From: Erodium maritimum
Taxonomy: Eukaryota; Streptophyta; Magnoliopsida; Geraniales; Geraniaceae
Assembly: GCA_963921825.1 (NCBI GenBank)
Contig: OY997588.1
Coordinates: 60,086,803-60,150,802, forward strand
Direction: 5' to 3'
Length of the DNA: 64,000 bases
Below the pieces are notes generated by a model. That model was not told the origin of the DNA. It worked only from the letters and a program-made list of their open reading frames with translations, and did no database searches. The position numbers and the translations under genes were made by a program. Positions 44,641-56,824 of this stretch are shown here, piece after piece; positions within the stretch are counted from its first letter, which is position 1, and each line of letters starts with the position of its first letter.

Positions 44641-45711
44641 CGTTGGCTTCTTTCTAGAAGTTAACATCGACCGATCTTAAAGACTCAATATAGGTTGTAG
44701 GATCATCTTCTAGTAGGAATGCTGAAACAAGCTCTTTTCAAATCTCTTTTCAACCTTAGCTCTCTTGCTTCTTTTAGGTTCTTCAAGACGAGCATCAGAC
44801 GTAGACGGATCGGTAACCCACCTATCAGTCAACGAGGGAAAAGAGTTGGTGATAGTGGGTTCAACCAAAGGAGTAACAACACCATTCTTTATAGGAAATA
44901 TGTGCTCATAGAAATCAACATCCCTAGCTTCGAAGACATGAACCTAAATGTCGTGTTGTTTTGGGCGTAACCTATGAACACACAATCATAGGTCTTTGGT
45001 CTGATAGTAGTTCTCTTGGGGTCAGTGAGACCAACTTTGGCCAAACACCCCCACACTTTGAGAAACCGAAGGTTAGGAGCGTAGCCTTTCCAAATCTCGT
45101 AAGGGCTATTATCGAGCTTCTTCTGAGGTACCCGGCTCAAGACATGGCATGCAGACAGATGTTTCCCCCATATTTCTTCAGATTGTCCTGAACTCAAGAG
45201 CATCGCGTTCATCATGTTCTTTAGAGTGCGGTTTTTGCATTCAGCAACTACATTTTGTTTAGGTGTGTAAGGTGCACTGGTCTCATGAATAATATCGTGT
45301 GATTCACAAACTTCCTTCAAAAAGTTTGAACCATACTCACCACCTCTATCAGACCTTACTCTCTTGAACTTCCCCTCTAGTTGGTTTTCTATGTCGTTTT
45401 TGAACTTGACGAACGTCTCCTCAGCTTCGTCTTTTGTTCTAAGTAGGCAAACTCTCATGAATCTTGAGCAATCGTCGATGAAGGTAACATAATAATGTTT
45501 ACCGCCTTTGCTCCTCGTATTCTTGAAATTCGTAAGATCGGTATGGATTATTTCAAGAAGGTTCGTTTGCCTTGTTGCAACGAGTTTACAAGGCTTCTTT
45601 GTGAATTTTGCCTCCGTACAAATTTTACATTTCGAGAGTTCATAGGTAGAAAAAGTTGGTAAAGTAGACATAGTTTTTAGGCGTTTGATCGAATCAACAT
45701 TAACATGTCCT
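44641..45711 (-). pseudogene. Copia-3 integrase
   Basis: The minus frame 44889-45671 reads CKICTEAKFTKKPC (zinc-finger CxxC), LEIIHTDLTNFKNTRSKGGK, HYYVTFIDDCSRFMRVCLLR, FKRVRSDRGGEYGSNFLKEV, YTPKQNVVAECKNRTLKNMM. The catalytic D (HTDL), D (SDRG) and E (VAE) residues are present, so the core itself looks nearly intact. 44641-44888 is the decayed integrase-RT linker. Confidence 0.85.
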
Positions 45712-47403
45712 TGTTAGTCTTAGTGCCTGTAGTTCAATCCTAAATGCCCAAATGTATATATCATCGTTAGCAATAAAATAAAAGCGGTTCTATATTACTT
45801 ATGTGTTGGAGTAATATATCGATGTGTGCTCTGATCTATGCCCACCATGCGAATAGAACCATAGATCGAGATAGATCACACTCGATGGGTCCCTAGTCAA
45901 CAAAGCTTCACTAGAAGCGACTAGTATGAAAGATGGCTCTTTATGGCTTACGTTCTGTTAGTCATTGGAATGGGATTCCGGAGTCCGATCATAGATATCA
46001 TGTGGGACATGATATTGGACGACCCGCCCTGAATATGTGCCATAGATTAAGTCATGAACATATTCAGTGTTGTAGCTTGTCATGTATCCTTAGACCAAGG
46101 AGTCTTTGTGATCGCTATGTATTCAGCAACTGAGTTTGACCTAAGCCTAACGTTGTCCGTAACAGGGCTTCCATAACGGCCAGGATTGGCTTGGGGACGA
46201 GCTACATGAGTGACACGAAAGGCGGCTAAGGGATTTATCCCTCATACTGAGGTATGGGAAAGATATCGGTTCTTGGCCGCTTGATCGAGAGTGACTGAAA
46301 GAATAGCATGGCCATGCACATGATACTGGGTATCATATCTTCAGTCATCTCACATATCAAGGAACGGTGATTGAGAATAATAAGGATGACGGCTCTATGC
46401 CTTATCTCAATCAGGATATCGGAGATAAAAGGATAATGACAGGGACGACGGGAAGGTTAGAATCGACAGGGTCGATTCGCTATGCAGCGTCAGACAATAC
46501 TAAAGTCTCGTTAGTTGCCACTTAAATAGGATCAAGTAAAATGGGATTTTACGTTGATCTATTGACATGCATAAACCTAGGGGTCACACCAGAGGATGAA
46601 ACTCATTGACACATTTATGGAGAATGGCCAAAAGGGAGTTGTCTCGGGACATGACCAAAACTTTGTTTTGGGTCATGTGCCCGTAAGTGAATAGGACTTT
46701 ACGGATCGAGACAAGGCTTGGAGTCTTGGGATTGATCGCGTCGGATAATGTTGGACATTTCCGGTATGGAAGGCTTGGAGGCGATGAGCGAATCACGGGA
46801 CCTCGTTGGAAATGGCCACGGGCCATGTTCCAAGAGGCCCATGAAAGGCCCATGCAACCAAGGCCCATGGAACTAATTAATCAAGTCTTGATTAATTAGT
46901 ACTAAGTAAGCAAGACAAGGATTAAGGTGTTGGTGATTCACCACCTAACCCAATCTTGTCTTGTCATACTTTGTCCTATTTACACCTTACTTGACACCAT
47001 ACTTGTCTCATGCCTTTAGTTGGAAAAGTATGGGTTTTGTTATGTTTAAGTCATCTTTTTTCAACATAACAAACACAAGACAAGAATAGGAAACATATTT
47101 TCTCTCCCTCTTCCATGGCCATTTCGGGTTTGGCTAGTTTCCACCTCCATTTTTGTGTTCTTGAGTCCTCAAAGAGAAGAACTACGTGGCTTTGATTCCC
47201 ATGTGGATACGTAGGCGTCTTGGAGACTCAAGCCAATCATTCGTTAACCGGTGTTCTTGTTTTGGTAAGAAATAGTGCTGAATTTTTCTCTTGTGAATCC
47301 ATTCTTTGTTAGTTGTTTCATGGTTTAATCGTCTCTTGGTTTTCATTGATTTTCCGCTGCGAGTTGGTTCATCTCCAACCCTACCTCGAGACCCAACAGT
47401 CCT
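45707..47403 (+). mobile_element. Copia-1 solo LTR with target duplication GTCCT
   Basis: TGTTAGTC...CCCAACA at 45712-47398 (1,687 bp), flanked by GTCCT at 45707-45711 and 47399-47403. Copia-3 coding sequence resumes on either side (WHGRLG to the right, the following His-Val segment to the left). The insertion is in the GAG-pre-integrase domain. No internal domain remains. Confidence 0.95.
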
Positions 47404-48170
47404 AACCTACCATGCCAAAGATCAAGAGACTCAACGATATAAGCAAAACCTGGAGCATTCTTATTGATTATGACTTCATCAATATCAAAGAGGAAAAGAG
47501 TACCACTAGCATATGCTTTCCCTACACATACATCATTCTCTATAATAGTCTGAATTCCAACTCTATTAAGAGGGTAGTTGGAGACAAGATTCCAGTGTAT
47601 CGTAGGGACACACAAAGCATCATTGAGAGCTGGAGTCTCTCCAGAAGTCAGCTTTAGCCTATCATTCCTCTGTTAGTGATCGGAGCTTGATGATCGTCTC
47701 CCATGTAGACAACTTCTCCAATGTGGCTTCGTGAAACTCAAAGAACAGATCCTTTGTGTTGCATAAGTGTCGAGTTACCGTAGAGTCTAGTACCCAATCG
47801 ACACTATTTGAGACCATATTTTCTTCGACGACCACAACAGCGACATCTTGATCTTCTTCAGCTAAGTATGACTTTGTCGCGTCCTTCGGAGGTCCTTTTC
47901 GTTGTGAGCATTGGTACGCACGATGCCCCACCGTGCCACAGATGAAACAAGTCAACCTCAACGGAGATTTGTTGGTCTTGAAGGTTGGTTTCACGAACTT
48001 CTCCTTCTTCTTGAAAGGTCCTCGCTTTTGAACACCTTTATACTTTGGTTTGAACCTATTGGCTCGCGTGGATTCACCGGTTTCCACTATGTTATCTTTT
48101 TCCATAGGAGGGGCAAGACGGTCCATCTTGTCCTTTAGTCGATTTGCTTCCTCAGTCTGCATATGAGTAA
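47404..48170 (-). pseudogene. Copia-3 gag zinc knuckle, protease and GAG-pre-integrase
   Basis: The frame 47662-48162 contains CFICGTVGHRAYQC (CCHC knuckle) and SVDWVLDSTVTRHLC. The latter corresponds to the protease active-site region with DS in place of DTG. 47404-47615 carries VIINKNAPGFAYIVESLDLW and HGRLG. The frames are separate, with a stop at about 47660. Confidence 0.8.
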
Positions 48171-48925
48171 TAAGTTCTTGAAGAGTTATGTCCCATTTTT
48201 ATGTTTTAGTTGATTACGATAATCACTCTAGGATGGGGGGAACTTTTCAAGCAAGACGTTCACAAGAAAAATATCAAAGATATTCATTCCTTCATTGACC
48301 ACAACAGCTGAGAGGTTCTCGTATTCGTGCACTTGTTCCATGATGAACTTTTCGTCGACCATATGGAAGGCAAGCTACTTTCCTACTACATACTTCTTCT
48401 TCTCGGCGTCATCGGCGGACTTGAGCACAAAGTACAAGTCAAAAAGGATGTTGGTCATTGAGATAAGCATGTGAAACCTAGCTATCTTATTATCCTTTTT
48501 AAATTTCATAATTAAAGCTTCATTCCTCTTAGACGTTGAAGTAATCATTGGGGTAGAATTAGAAGTAACCTCAGTAGAAGTCAAAACTTCTAAAATAGGG
48601 GGTCATTCGCCACAACATAGTCTATATCAAGTTGTTCAGGGCATATAAAAAAATTTGTATTCCACCTATGATAATTTGTTCCGTCCAGGGGTTTAATCTT
48701 ATTATCGTGCATCAAAGATCCACTAACAACATTCATGTTGTTCAAATTCATCCTCTAGTATGTAGGTAATAAAAATTGCTTCAAATTGTAGATCTTAGTT
48801 TCCCTCATACTAGAATTGAAGCATTCAAGCAAGCAACAGGCGAGCAAAATGGTAACAAAAATAATACGAACACACATGGTTAAAAGATCACAGAAAGAAA
48901 GTTGTGTCGTGGAAATTAGGTCCAC
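48171..48925 (-). pseudogene. Copia-3 gag N-terminal part and leader
   Basis: Reading minus from an ATG at about 48740 gives MNVVSGSLMHDNKIKPLDGT and NYHRWN, the usual opening of a copia gag. The frame 48375-48584 holds RNEALIMKFKKDNKIARFHM. Frame breaks lie between these. 48760-48925 is leader; no clear Met-type primer site was found next to the LTR. Confidence 0.75.
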
Positions 48926-49547
48926 TAACTTGAAGCAAGTTTGTTTGGCGCATCTGAGGTGGCGAACAGGTCGGTATGCTCCCGAGTTTAATACAACTTC
49001 TACCCAAACTCGTGCCCACTCACGGCTCCGAATGTGGAAGTTGCAGAGATAGTACCCAAAAATCGTAGAATAGAAGAGAGAACAATATTTTTGAACGAAT
49101 TTACTAATTGGAGAAAGTATATGGGAGGAGGGAGACAAAGGTTGGTGAATATCTAAATGGGCTCAACAACTTGTATTTATAGGTTTTTAACCTGGGGGTA
49201 CAAACGTAATTACAATGGATTTGAATTCAATTTTGATTTTAAATAAATTTTAACCTCCCCCAACACATTAACTCTTAGTGAAATTCTCTCACCAAATTGG
49301 ATCAGGCTTCCTCAAGGGTTCACTAAGCCTAACTAAAACCCTTGATAAAACTACGGGCTTCGAGCCCCAAACCAAAACCAAACTCGGCTAAGGACATGCC
49401 AATAACAACGCTTGGGTCAAGGGCCAAGATTAATGTCTTGAACAAGAGAGAACACTTGATAACCTATAAGGAGATCAATGCCTTACATTTTTCCGTTGTG
49501 GGACTACAAACAAAGACTTTATAACCTTGGAAGCATTTCATCCAACA
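48926..49547 (-). repeat. Copia-3 5' LTR (right)
   Basis: The partner of 29556-30307. On the minus strand it begins TGTTGGATGAAATGCTTCC and ends near GCTTCAAGTTA. Length is 622 bp. Confidence 0.75.
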
Positions 49548-50388
49548 ACCACTACTAGTTTCTGACCATCGTTACCTCCCACATAGCCACCCTTTCTTCC
49601 ACCAAGTTTCTCCATAACACTATTCTAACAACAACATTGTTAGGAGCGTAAACCTTTATTATACTAATATGTACCCGTGATTTCACCAGTCACCCAAACC
49701 ATAGCACCATCTTGCGTCTTTCACCTGTCAGAGTTGAGGTGGTGGATTGTTTATTGAAGGTCTTTTTCTCTATGGGTGGAGGGAGCGTAACCCTTCATTA
49801 TACACGAACAACATAAGTGTTGTATTCACTGATCATTTTCAAGAATCTGAGACACGAACATCGAGATGAATAACTCTCAATAAAGACGACGACGCAACGC
49901 CTAGAAAACCCTACATTACCAAGTCGGTCTTTCTTATCGATTCTCCAGAGAGATCTAGCGAAAGAAAGACCTGACTGGACACGCCGCTATAGGTAACATC
50001 CATACCCGTTGGACTCCGACATGGGGGAACAGCAAAGTATGAACAACATAAACAAAATACATAACAAAAAAAACATGACGACCAAAAACTACTCGTTGTT
50101 GGCCTCTGCAGTCTGGGCCGAGGAGGGAGGCGTCGGTGGGTGCAGATCTGATCCTCTTGGGACTAGTGCACGGATCTATCCGGGTAAACATGATGTGCAG
50201 GAGCATGGTTGAACCGCTCGGACTACGATGTTCCGACGGAAGGTGGGTGCAGATCTGAGGGTTCATTCAAAAGAGGGGCATGGTAGAGAGAATCGGTAAA
50301 TTGAAATATGAATACTTACGTTATAAATGTTTTGAGTATACGAGATGTTCCGTATTAATTTCCGAGAGGGACCAGGAGCCGCCCAGTT
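49548..50388. other. Unassigned sequence between copia-3 and the gypsy gag relic
   Basis: Chance frames only. The right part (from about 50290) may be the leader of the plus-strand gypsy gag that follows. 49560-49830 contains a duplicated 'gagcgtaaccttta(t)tatac' type phrase near 49648 and 49788. Confidence 0.35.
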
Positions 50389-51616
50389 GTGGGACAGAGC
50401 CAGACACCAGCTATCGAGCTGGCAGGGGCAGCGAGTGCCCATGGTGCTGCTTCCGCAGAGCACCAGAGTTTTGAGGATGGACCGTCAGAGTCAGCTCCTA
50501 GAGTTTCCCCAGTCGCAGAGCCAACTCAGGCGACCCCTATAAATGAGGTGGTTTGCGCAGTACTAGTAGCGATCAGCGCTCAGCAGGAGACTGCAGCGCC
50601 GACACCAGAGACCGTGCCCACGGCTACCACAACCTATGTTGAAAGGGAAAACCATTTTGAAAACTTTACGACCCAGGCACTCAGAGATTTTCGCAAGCTG
50701 GACACATCAGTCTACTTCGGGAGTTCAGACCCCGTGGATCTCGCAGGTTGGTTGGAACATATTAACCGCAACCTGGATACGTTTGAAGTATCCGATAGTC
50801 GTCTGAGAGTGTCTTTCGCGACCTTTCAGTTGAGGGAGAAGCATACTACTGGTGGCAGCATGTGCAGACTAGGGTCGGTGATGACTTTCAGCTGTTCAGC
50901 AGACTGTTCCTGGAACAGTATTTCCCTCGAACTGTTCGAGACGACCGACACCAGCAGCTTTTGGATATGCAGCGGAGAGGGATGACCGTCTCTGAGTATG
51001 AGGCGAGGTTCACGTCCCTGTCTTGCTTCGCGCCGAGATGGTGTAGACTGAGGAGAGCTGCTACAAGCGTTTCGAGAGAGGACTCATCCCGTCTATCACG
51101 GATCGAGTTATTGCCTTCAGGATGAGGATTAATTCTATACTAGTGGACCAGGCACTAGCCGTTGAGAAGCATTTTCGAGAGACCGCCAGAGCGCGGAAGA
51201 TCAGGCCGAGGCCGAGTGGCTTCCTGAGGCCGTCAGAGAGTCGCGATCCTAGGAGGCAGAGGACCTCAGAATTGTTTCAGCCACAGACCCAGTCCGGTGG
51301 GACACGACGGGTTGGGGCAATAGCGTCTATTGGACCTGCCCCGGTGGCACAGTTTTGTCCTTCGTGCCGACAGTTGGAACATCTGGGCCGGGACTGCCCA
51401 TTGAGTGGTGGATCAGCAGACCGCTCTACAGGTGGTACAGCGAGAGCCGAAGAGAAGCCGCGTCCAGATGAGAGGACATGCTATCATTGCGGCAAATCGG
51501 GACACATCTCCACAGTGTGTCCCGACTGCTTTGGGAGAGGACCCGTACAGCGATCACAGCAGCAGATTCCTCCACCACCACCGAGAGGAGGACCTCCAAT
51601 TCATCAGGGCTGTGCA
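50389..51616 (+). pseudogene. Plus-strand Ty3/gypsy gag relic, cut by the copia-1 array
   Basis: Frame one (50389-50985) has FENFTTQALRDFRKLDTSVY, AGWLEHINRNLDTFEVSDSR, LRVSFATFQL. The frame then shifts to FLEQYFPRTVRDDRHQQLLD, MTVSEYEARFTSLS, and again to 51122-51616, with FCPSCRQLEHLGRDC (degenerate) and CYHCGKSGHISTVC (a good CCHC knuckle). The order matches the gypsy gag at 40.1-41.6 kb but the sequence is distinct. Coding stops where the copia-1 LTR begins at 51617. Confidence 0.85.
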
Positions 51617-53302
51617 TGTTGGGTCTCGAGGTAGGGTTGGAGATGAACCAACTCGCAGCGGAAAATCAAGGAAAACCAAGAGACGATTAAAACCATGAAA
51701 CAACTAACAAAGAATGGATTCACAAGAGAAAAATTCAGCACTAGTTCTTACCAAAACAAGAACACCGGGTAACGAATGATTGGCTTGAGTCTCCAAGACG
51801 CCTACGTATCCACATGGGAATCAAAGCCACGTAGTTCTTCTCTTTGAGGACTCAAGAACACAAAAATGGAGGTGGGAGCTTGCCAAACCCGAAATTGCAA
51901 GGGAAGGGAGAGAGAAGTTGTGTTTCCTATTCTTGTCTTGTGTTTGTTATGTTGAAAAAAGATGACTTAAACATAACAAAACCCATACTTGTCCAACTAA
52001 AGGCATGGGACAAGTATGGTGTCAAGTAAGGTGTAAATAGGACAAAGTATGGCAAGACAAGATTGGGTTAGGTGGTGAATCACCAACACCTTAATCTTTG
52101 TCTTGCTTACTTAGTACTAATTAATCAAGACTTGATTAATTAGTTCCATGGGCCTTGGTTGCATGGCCTTTCATGGGCCTCTTGGAACATGGTCCGTGGC
52201 CATTTCCAACGAGGTCTCGTGATTCGCTCATCGCCTCCAAGCCTTCCATACCGGAAATGTCCAACATTATCCGACGCGATCATTCCCAAGACTCCAAGCC
52301 TTGTCTTGATCCGTAAAGTCCTATTCACTTACGGGCACATAACACAAACCCAATTTTGATCATGTCCCGAGACAACTCCCTTTTGTCCATTCTCCATAAA
52401 TGTGTCAATGAGTTTCATCCTCCGGTGTGACCCTTAGGTTTATGCATGTCAATAGATCAACGTAAAATCCCATTTTACTTGATCCTATTTGAGTGGCAAC
52501 TAACGAGACTTTAGTATTGCCTGACACTGCATAACGAATCGACCCTGTCGATTCTAACCTTTCCGTCATCCCTGTCATTATCCTTTTATCTCCGATATCC
52601 TGATTGAGATAAGGCATAGAGCCGTCATCCTTATTATTCTCAATCACCGTTCCTTGATATGTGAGATGACTGAAGATATGATACCCAGTATCATGTGCAT
52701 GGGCATGCTATTCTTTCAGTCACTCTCGATCAAGCGGCCGAGAACCGATATCTTTCCCATACCTCAGTATGAGGGATAAATCCCTTAGCCGCCTTTCGTG
52801 TCACTCATGTAGCCCGTCCCCAAGCCAATCCTGGCCGTTATGGAAGCCCTGTTACGGACAACGTTAGGCTCAGGTCAAACTCAGTTGTTGACTACATAGC
52901 GATCACAAAGACTCCTTGGTCTAAGGATACATGACAAGCTACGACACTGAATATGTTCATGACTTAATCTATGGCACATATTCAGGGCGGGTCGTCCAAT
53001 ATCATGTCCCACATGATATCTATGATCAGACTCCGGAATCCCATTCCTATGACTAATAGAACGTAAGCCATAAAGAGCCATCTTTCATACTAGTCGCTTC
53101 TAGTGAAGCTTTGTTGACTAGGGACCCATCGAGTGTGATCTATCTCGATCTATGGTTCTATTCGCATGGTGGGCATAGATCAGAGCACACATCGATATAT
53201 TACTCCAACACATAAGTAATATAAAGTCGCTTTAATTTTATTGCTAACGATGATATATACATTTGGACATTTAGGATTGAACTACAGGCACTAAGACTAA
53301 CA
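51617..53302 (-). repeat. Copia-1 LTR, array copy 1
   Basis: 1,686 bp, plus-strand ends TGTTGGGTCTC and AGACTAACA. Followed (to the right) by the purine tract AAGTGGGAGAT (minus, 53303-53313). It contains a 27-bp near-perfect palindrome with 13-bp arms CTAATTAATCAAG at 52117-52143. Left flank GTGCA is the end of the interrupted gypsy gag. It differs from copy 2 at 51628 (G vs A) and 52703 (G vs C). Confidence 0.95.
52117..52143. repeat. 27-bp LTR palindrome
   Basis: Arms CTAATTAATCAAG and CTTGATTAATTAG flank a single A. Identical palindromes are at 58881-58907, 35529-35555 and, in the other orientation, 46873-46899. A copy at about 7838 has lost one base, and the one near 9066 is degraded. 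Confidence 0.95.
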
Positions 53303-53313
53303 ATCTCCCACTT

Positions 53314-55300
53314 GCCCTAGTTCCAATCTAAACTCCAATATGTCCCCATCGACTTTACATGTCTAACATGTTCAGGCAGCGACACTGCCTTAGTCAAAGG
53401 GTTGGCTATGTTATCATCTGTTGCAATATAGGTTATCTTCACTTCACCTCAGTTCAGTATTAATCTGATGAGGTGGATACGCCACAGTACATGTTTGGAT
53501 TTGTTATACGATCTAGGCTTTTAGCTTGCGCAATGGCCCTTGTGTTGTCGCAAGATGGATTCACCGGGCTGGATGGGTTTTTAATTACACCCAGCCCTGC
53601 CATAAATTTCCAAATCCACATAGCCTCCTTAGCTGCCTCTGCAGCATCCATGTACTCGGCCTCTGTCGTAGATTCGGCAATGATATCTTGCTTTACGCTC
53701 TCCCAGCTAAAGCTCTTCCATTCAGCGTAAACACATATCCTGATTGACTTCTAAAGTCATCTGGATTTGTCTTGGAAAACTAGCGTCTACTTATCCTTCG
53801 GCGACTAGTTCAGCATCATCTTTCCCCCGGGTTAGAATGATGTCTACTGGTACAACATAAGGCTTACGAGACGTCTGGTTTCATACATGTCATGGCATAT
53901 ATGATCGATCCTGCCCCCAGGCGCATAGGATTTTCATCATCCTTTTCAGCTCATCAGGTGTCTTAGGACACTAAGTCTTGCTGAGATGAATGTCATGACT
54001 AGTGGGTAAGAGTTCTTTCTTTGAATCGAGCATTAAGAACCTACTCAATGCCTTGTTCACATAGGTTCCCTGACTTAAATCCAAGACCCTCTTGGTGCGA
54101 TCTCTACATATCTTAATCCCTAAGATATAAGAAGCATCGCCTAAGTCATTTATTGAAAAACACTTCCTCAACCAAGCTTTAGTCTCGTGCAAGGTTGGGA
54201 TGTCGTTTTCAATGAGAACCAGAAAGGTAATCTTGCTCCCACTAGCCTTCTTATAAACGCAAGATTCATCCTCGTTCTTGATTAAGCCAAATCCAATTAC
54301 AGCTTCATCAAAACGAAGGATCCAACTCCGAGAAGTTCGTTTCAATCCATAAATGGATTTCAACAACTTATAAATTTTTCCTTTATTCTTCGGATCGTCA
54401 AAACCTTTGGGCCGAGACATACAAACGTACTCAGTCAAATTTCCATTTAGGAAAGCGGTTTTGACATCCACTTGCCACATCTCGTAATTATAATACGCAG
54501 TTATGTCAAGAAGAATTTGGATCGATTTTGACCATAGCCACTAAGGAGAAGGTTTCCTCATAGTCAATCCATGCCTATAACCTTTCTCCACCAGTTGAGC
54601 TTTGTAGGTCAGAGGGTTGCCGTCCATGTCCATCTTCACCTTGAAGATCCATTTGCATCCGATGGTCCTCCCACCATTGATGGGATCAACCGGTTCCCAG
54701 ACTCGGTTGTCCGACATAGATTGCATTTCCTCCCTCATGGCTCCCAGCCATAACTCGGAGTTGGGCCCATCCACGACTTCCTGAAAGGTGGCTGGATCAT
54801 CGTGATCCACCATGACTTCATTGTCACCTCCGGATACCATATCTTGGAGGTGGAAGATTGATCCTTTCAAATCATCTTGGACCTTCCGGAATTGTAACAG
54901 GAATTGGTTCTTACTCTACGACAATCTCTGACTCCTTTCTACTGGGTTGTCAATTGGTTTAGACAGATCTGTACCATCCTGAATTTCTTCGAGATGCACA
55001 GTCCTTCCAATGACGTCTTTGGAAACAAAACTTCTTTTCCATAAAGACCCCACCCCAAGCGACGAACACCATGTTCTCACTAGGATTGTAGAAATAGTAT
55101 CCCCTTGTTTCTTTGGGACACCACACGAAGGTGCATATCTCAGATCTTGGTTCGAACTTAGTTGAAACCAAATGTTTCACATAAGACTCGCAACCACAAA
55201 TCTTTAGGAAGGACAAAGCGGGCATCATCCCGTACCATTTTAAAATAGTATCCCTTCCACACCCTTCGTCGAAGCCCGATTCACTATGAATGCGGTCGTC
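53314..55300 (-). pseudogene. Copia-1 RT, RNase H and integrase end, array copy 1
   Basis: Minus-strand frames, in 5' to 3' order: 54959-55228 (integrase C-terminal, ICGCESYVKHLVSTKFEPRS) and 54541-54870 (RT start, WEPVDPINGGRTIGCKWIFK). Then come 53971-54480 (QVDVKTAFLNGNLTEYVCMS, KLLKSIYGLKRTSRSW, SINDLGDASYILGIKICRDR) and 53460-53651 (RNase H, EAAKEAMWIWKFMAG). At the place of the RT YVDD the copy reads VLIEND, so catalytic Asp residues are lost. Stops separate all frames. Confidence 0.85.
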
Positions 55301-56340
55301 TCTAGAGCATAATCCCAGAAAGAGATTGGGAGATCAGTCCAACTAATAATGGAACGGATCATTGTCTAACAATGTCCGATTTCTCCGTTTGGCTACACCT
55401 TTCATCTACAGTGTCCCAGGAGGAGTCCATTCCAAAAGGATCCCATTCTCTTTTAGATGATCTAATAACTCTGTGGTCAAGTATTTTCCACCTCGATCCA
55501 ATCGAAGTGCCTTAATACTTTTGTCGAGCTGGTTTTCTACTTTAGTCTTAAACTCTTTGAATTTATCAACAGCTTCAGACTTATGTCTCAGCGAATAGAC
55601 ATAACCATATTTACTGTAATCATCAGTAAATGTGATAAAGTAGCTAAAACCCCTCCTGGCAAGTGAACTTATTGGTCTACACACATTCGAGTGTATCAGC
55701 CCCAATAATTCACCCGCCCTTTCATCGCGATCGATAAAAGGGCACTTTAGTCATTTTTCCCATCAAACAAACCTTGCACCTATCGATCGAATGGAATTCG
55801 AATGAACTTGAAAGTCCGCACTTCTGAAGTGCTGATAGGTGCTTTTTGTCTATGCGACCTAAATGATAGTGCCTTAACAGAGTTAGGTTTAAATCGTTGG
55901 ATTTAGACTTCTTGGTATTAACAGAATAAATAGAACTTGAGGCATTGTTACCCATATCTAATATGTACAATCCTCCAACCAAGTCAGTACCGGTATAAAA
56001 CATATCATTGCATAGAACATTGAAAACTCCATTTCCAATATTAACATTATATCCTTCCTTGTCAAACACGGATACAAATATAATATTCCTACTAAAAGTA
56101 GGTATGAAATATACATTATACAGTACTAAGACAAGGCCTCTTGGCAAAACAAGACTCATGGATCCTACAGCAGTTGCCACAACTGTGAGGTCCACTTCGT
56201 GCTTTCCAAACCTCTCCTACTTTCAGCCACCATATATAAGTGCATGTGTGAGATTCAGTCCTGGTATCTAATACCCATGAATCTTTGGAAGTAGAGAGAT
56301 GTAGCTCTATAGAGTTAATACCGGATGAAGGCACGGTCCC
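55301..56340 (-). pseudogene. Copia-1 integrase, GAG-pre-integrase and protease, array copy 1
   Basis: Frames 55406-55705 (FSYFITFTDDYSKYGYVYSL; ALRLDRGGKYLTTELLDHL with K in place of the usual E of DRGGEY), 55722-56195 (LGRIDKKHLSALQKCGL, CKVCLMGKMTK) and 56116-56334 (WVLDTRTESHTC with DTR). Order and motifs are Ty1/copia. Confidence 0.85.
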
Positions 56341-56824
56341 ACCGCCCTTCCTTAGATCATCCAGGTTTCCTGATGAAGGCGCAGTCCTACTGTCCTTCTT
56401 CAGATCATCCAGGCTATTTGATGAAGGCGCAGTCCCACTGCCCTTCTTCAGATCAGCCGTGAACTTCCTGTAATCCCGGTTCCAATGACCAGGCTATTGG
56501 CAGTAGAAGCAGACATTCTCAGGTGTCTCATCTTTCCTGCCAAGTGCGCATGGGCCCCGCCCTTGCCACTTCCAATTCCCTTGTTGACCATCAGAATATC
56601 CTTGGATCCCAGATCCCTGATATATTCTTCTCAGCAATTAATGACACATCATGTAACTCTGATATGGTCTTAGAGACAGCCTTGTCAAGGACATATTCTT
56701 CGCGTTCAGACTTGAGGACTATCCTCAAAATTCTGTACCAGTCCAAATAGTTTGTCCCATTTAGATTGACCCTGTCAAGAATGGTTTTTAATGACAAACT
56801 ATTAATGTTCGCTGAATTTGCCAT
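56341..56824 (-). pseudogene. Copia-1 gag, shortened, array copy 1
   Basis: The frame 56591-56824 starts MANSANINSLSLKTILDRVN and continues GTNYLDWYRILRIVLKSERE. It jumps from LDKA straight to KTISELH, lacking about 60 codons that the copy at 5581-6126 retains. The rest is broken. The same deletion is in copy 2. Confidence 0.8.

Larger units (their letters stand above)
29556..49547 (-). mobile_element. Copia-3: old Ty1/copia element, split by two later insertions
   Basis: LTRs at 29556-30307 and 48926-49547 enclose gag, GAG-pre-integrase, integrase, RT and RNase H relics in Ty1/copia order on the minus strand. A gypsy element occupies 31920-44081 inside the RT. A copia-1 solo LTR occupies 45712-47398 at the GAG-pre-integrase. 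Removing the insertions leaves about 6.1 kb. All coding parts carry stops or frameshifts. It is the oldest layer of the nest. Confidence 0.8.
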
